This document shows, one piece after another, positions 51,002 through 51,088 of a stretch of DNA of 51,088 nt (the first letter of the stretch is position 1; the number at the start of each line of letters is the position of its first letter). Position numbers and translations under genes: made by a program. Below the pieces are notes generated by a model. That model was not told the DNA's origin, did no database searches, and saw only the letters and a list, made by a program, of their open reading frames with translations. The stretch lies in assembly GCA_964535405.1 (NCBI GenBank), contig CAZHUG010000008.1:1-51088 (forward strand), in the 5' to 3' direction. This DNA is from Scatomorpha sp964535405. Lineage in GTDB: Bacteria; Bacillota; Clostridia; Oscillospirales; Oscillospiraceae.

Positions 51002-51088
51002 CGGCGGGGGCTGTACAGCGGCAAAAGCGTTAAGATAGCGTAAACTTATTGTCAGTTGGAAATGGATAGAGTTCGCCCTTGATGTTAT

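Noticed and set aside
1..51088. CRISPR arrays and rRNA genes
   Set aside because: No regularly spaced repeats and no rRNA sequence were seen on reading through.

Overview
The window looks like a piece of a draft or metagenome-assembled chromosome of a Gram-positive anaerobe of class Clostridia, most likely Oscillospiraceae-like. This rests on GGAGG-type ribosome sites before nearly every gene, GTG/TTG starts, near-consensus sigma-A promoters, Clostridia-type RpoB and FeoB, and abundant large serine recombinases. The taxonomic call is inference. Two runs of exactly 10 N (1661-1670 in rpoB, 19806-19815 in a flavin oxidoreductase gene) are scaffold gaps of unknown true size.

Layout. 1-2416: 5' two-thirds of rpoB (minus) with its own consensus promoter. 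2684-5217: a polytopic Gpi18-like membrane protein, a methyltransferase that has lost its SAM-binding half, and an AT-rich orphan gene. 5317-9329: a MacB-type ABC transporter operon behind a promoter/operator. 9351-11093: a MATE exporter behind a structured leader RNA ending in an intrinsic terminator. 11284-11526: a 59-residue Arc-type repressor missed by usual length cut-offs. 11549-21693: a catabolic cluster. Six or seven genes run leftward (acetate-transporter-like protein, phosphotriesterase-like hydrolase, MFS carrier, two SDRs, metallo-beta-lactamase-fold hydrolase, EthD protein) from a palindrome-rich control region; two old-yellow-enzyme flavoproteins and an HxlR regulator run rightward. 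21742-25260: two exported proteins and a frameshifted ABC exporter.

The main finding is feoB. The 3' part lies at 25413-26258 and the 5' part at 47477-48781, both on the minus strand, separated by 21,224 bp. Both junctions carry the 7-bp sequence TACACAT (plus strand; ATGTGTA in the gene's sense). Joining the halves through it restores an uninterrupted 714-residue FeoB across the conserved CGKQALTMC/MGFGCNAAGV region. A large serine recombinase ends 20 bp from the right junction. The intervening DNA is therefore an integrative element. Its cargo is not phage or conjugation machinery but a sugar-acid/short-chain sugar catabolic island: UxaA and IlvD/Edd dehydratases, a DapA-type aldolase, two LarA-like proteins, RpiB-like and triosephosphate-isomerase-like enzymes, a split transketolase, a transaldolase-family protein, a 2-hydroxyacid dehydrogenase, a tripartite tricarboxylate-type transporter, AEC and TauE carriers, and a LacI regulator with a perfect candidate operator. 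The cargo could carry a sugar acid through epimerisation, dehydration and aldol cleavage and feed C4/C5 phosphates into the pentose phosphate pathway. While integrated, it breaks the ferrous-iron transporter.

48800-51001: feoA, tRNA-Leu(GAG) with promoter and terminator, and a second serine recombinase reading leftward, which may belong to another element extending past the right edge.
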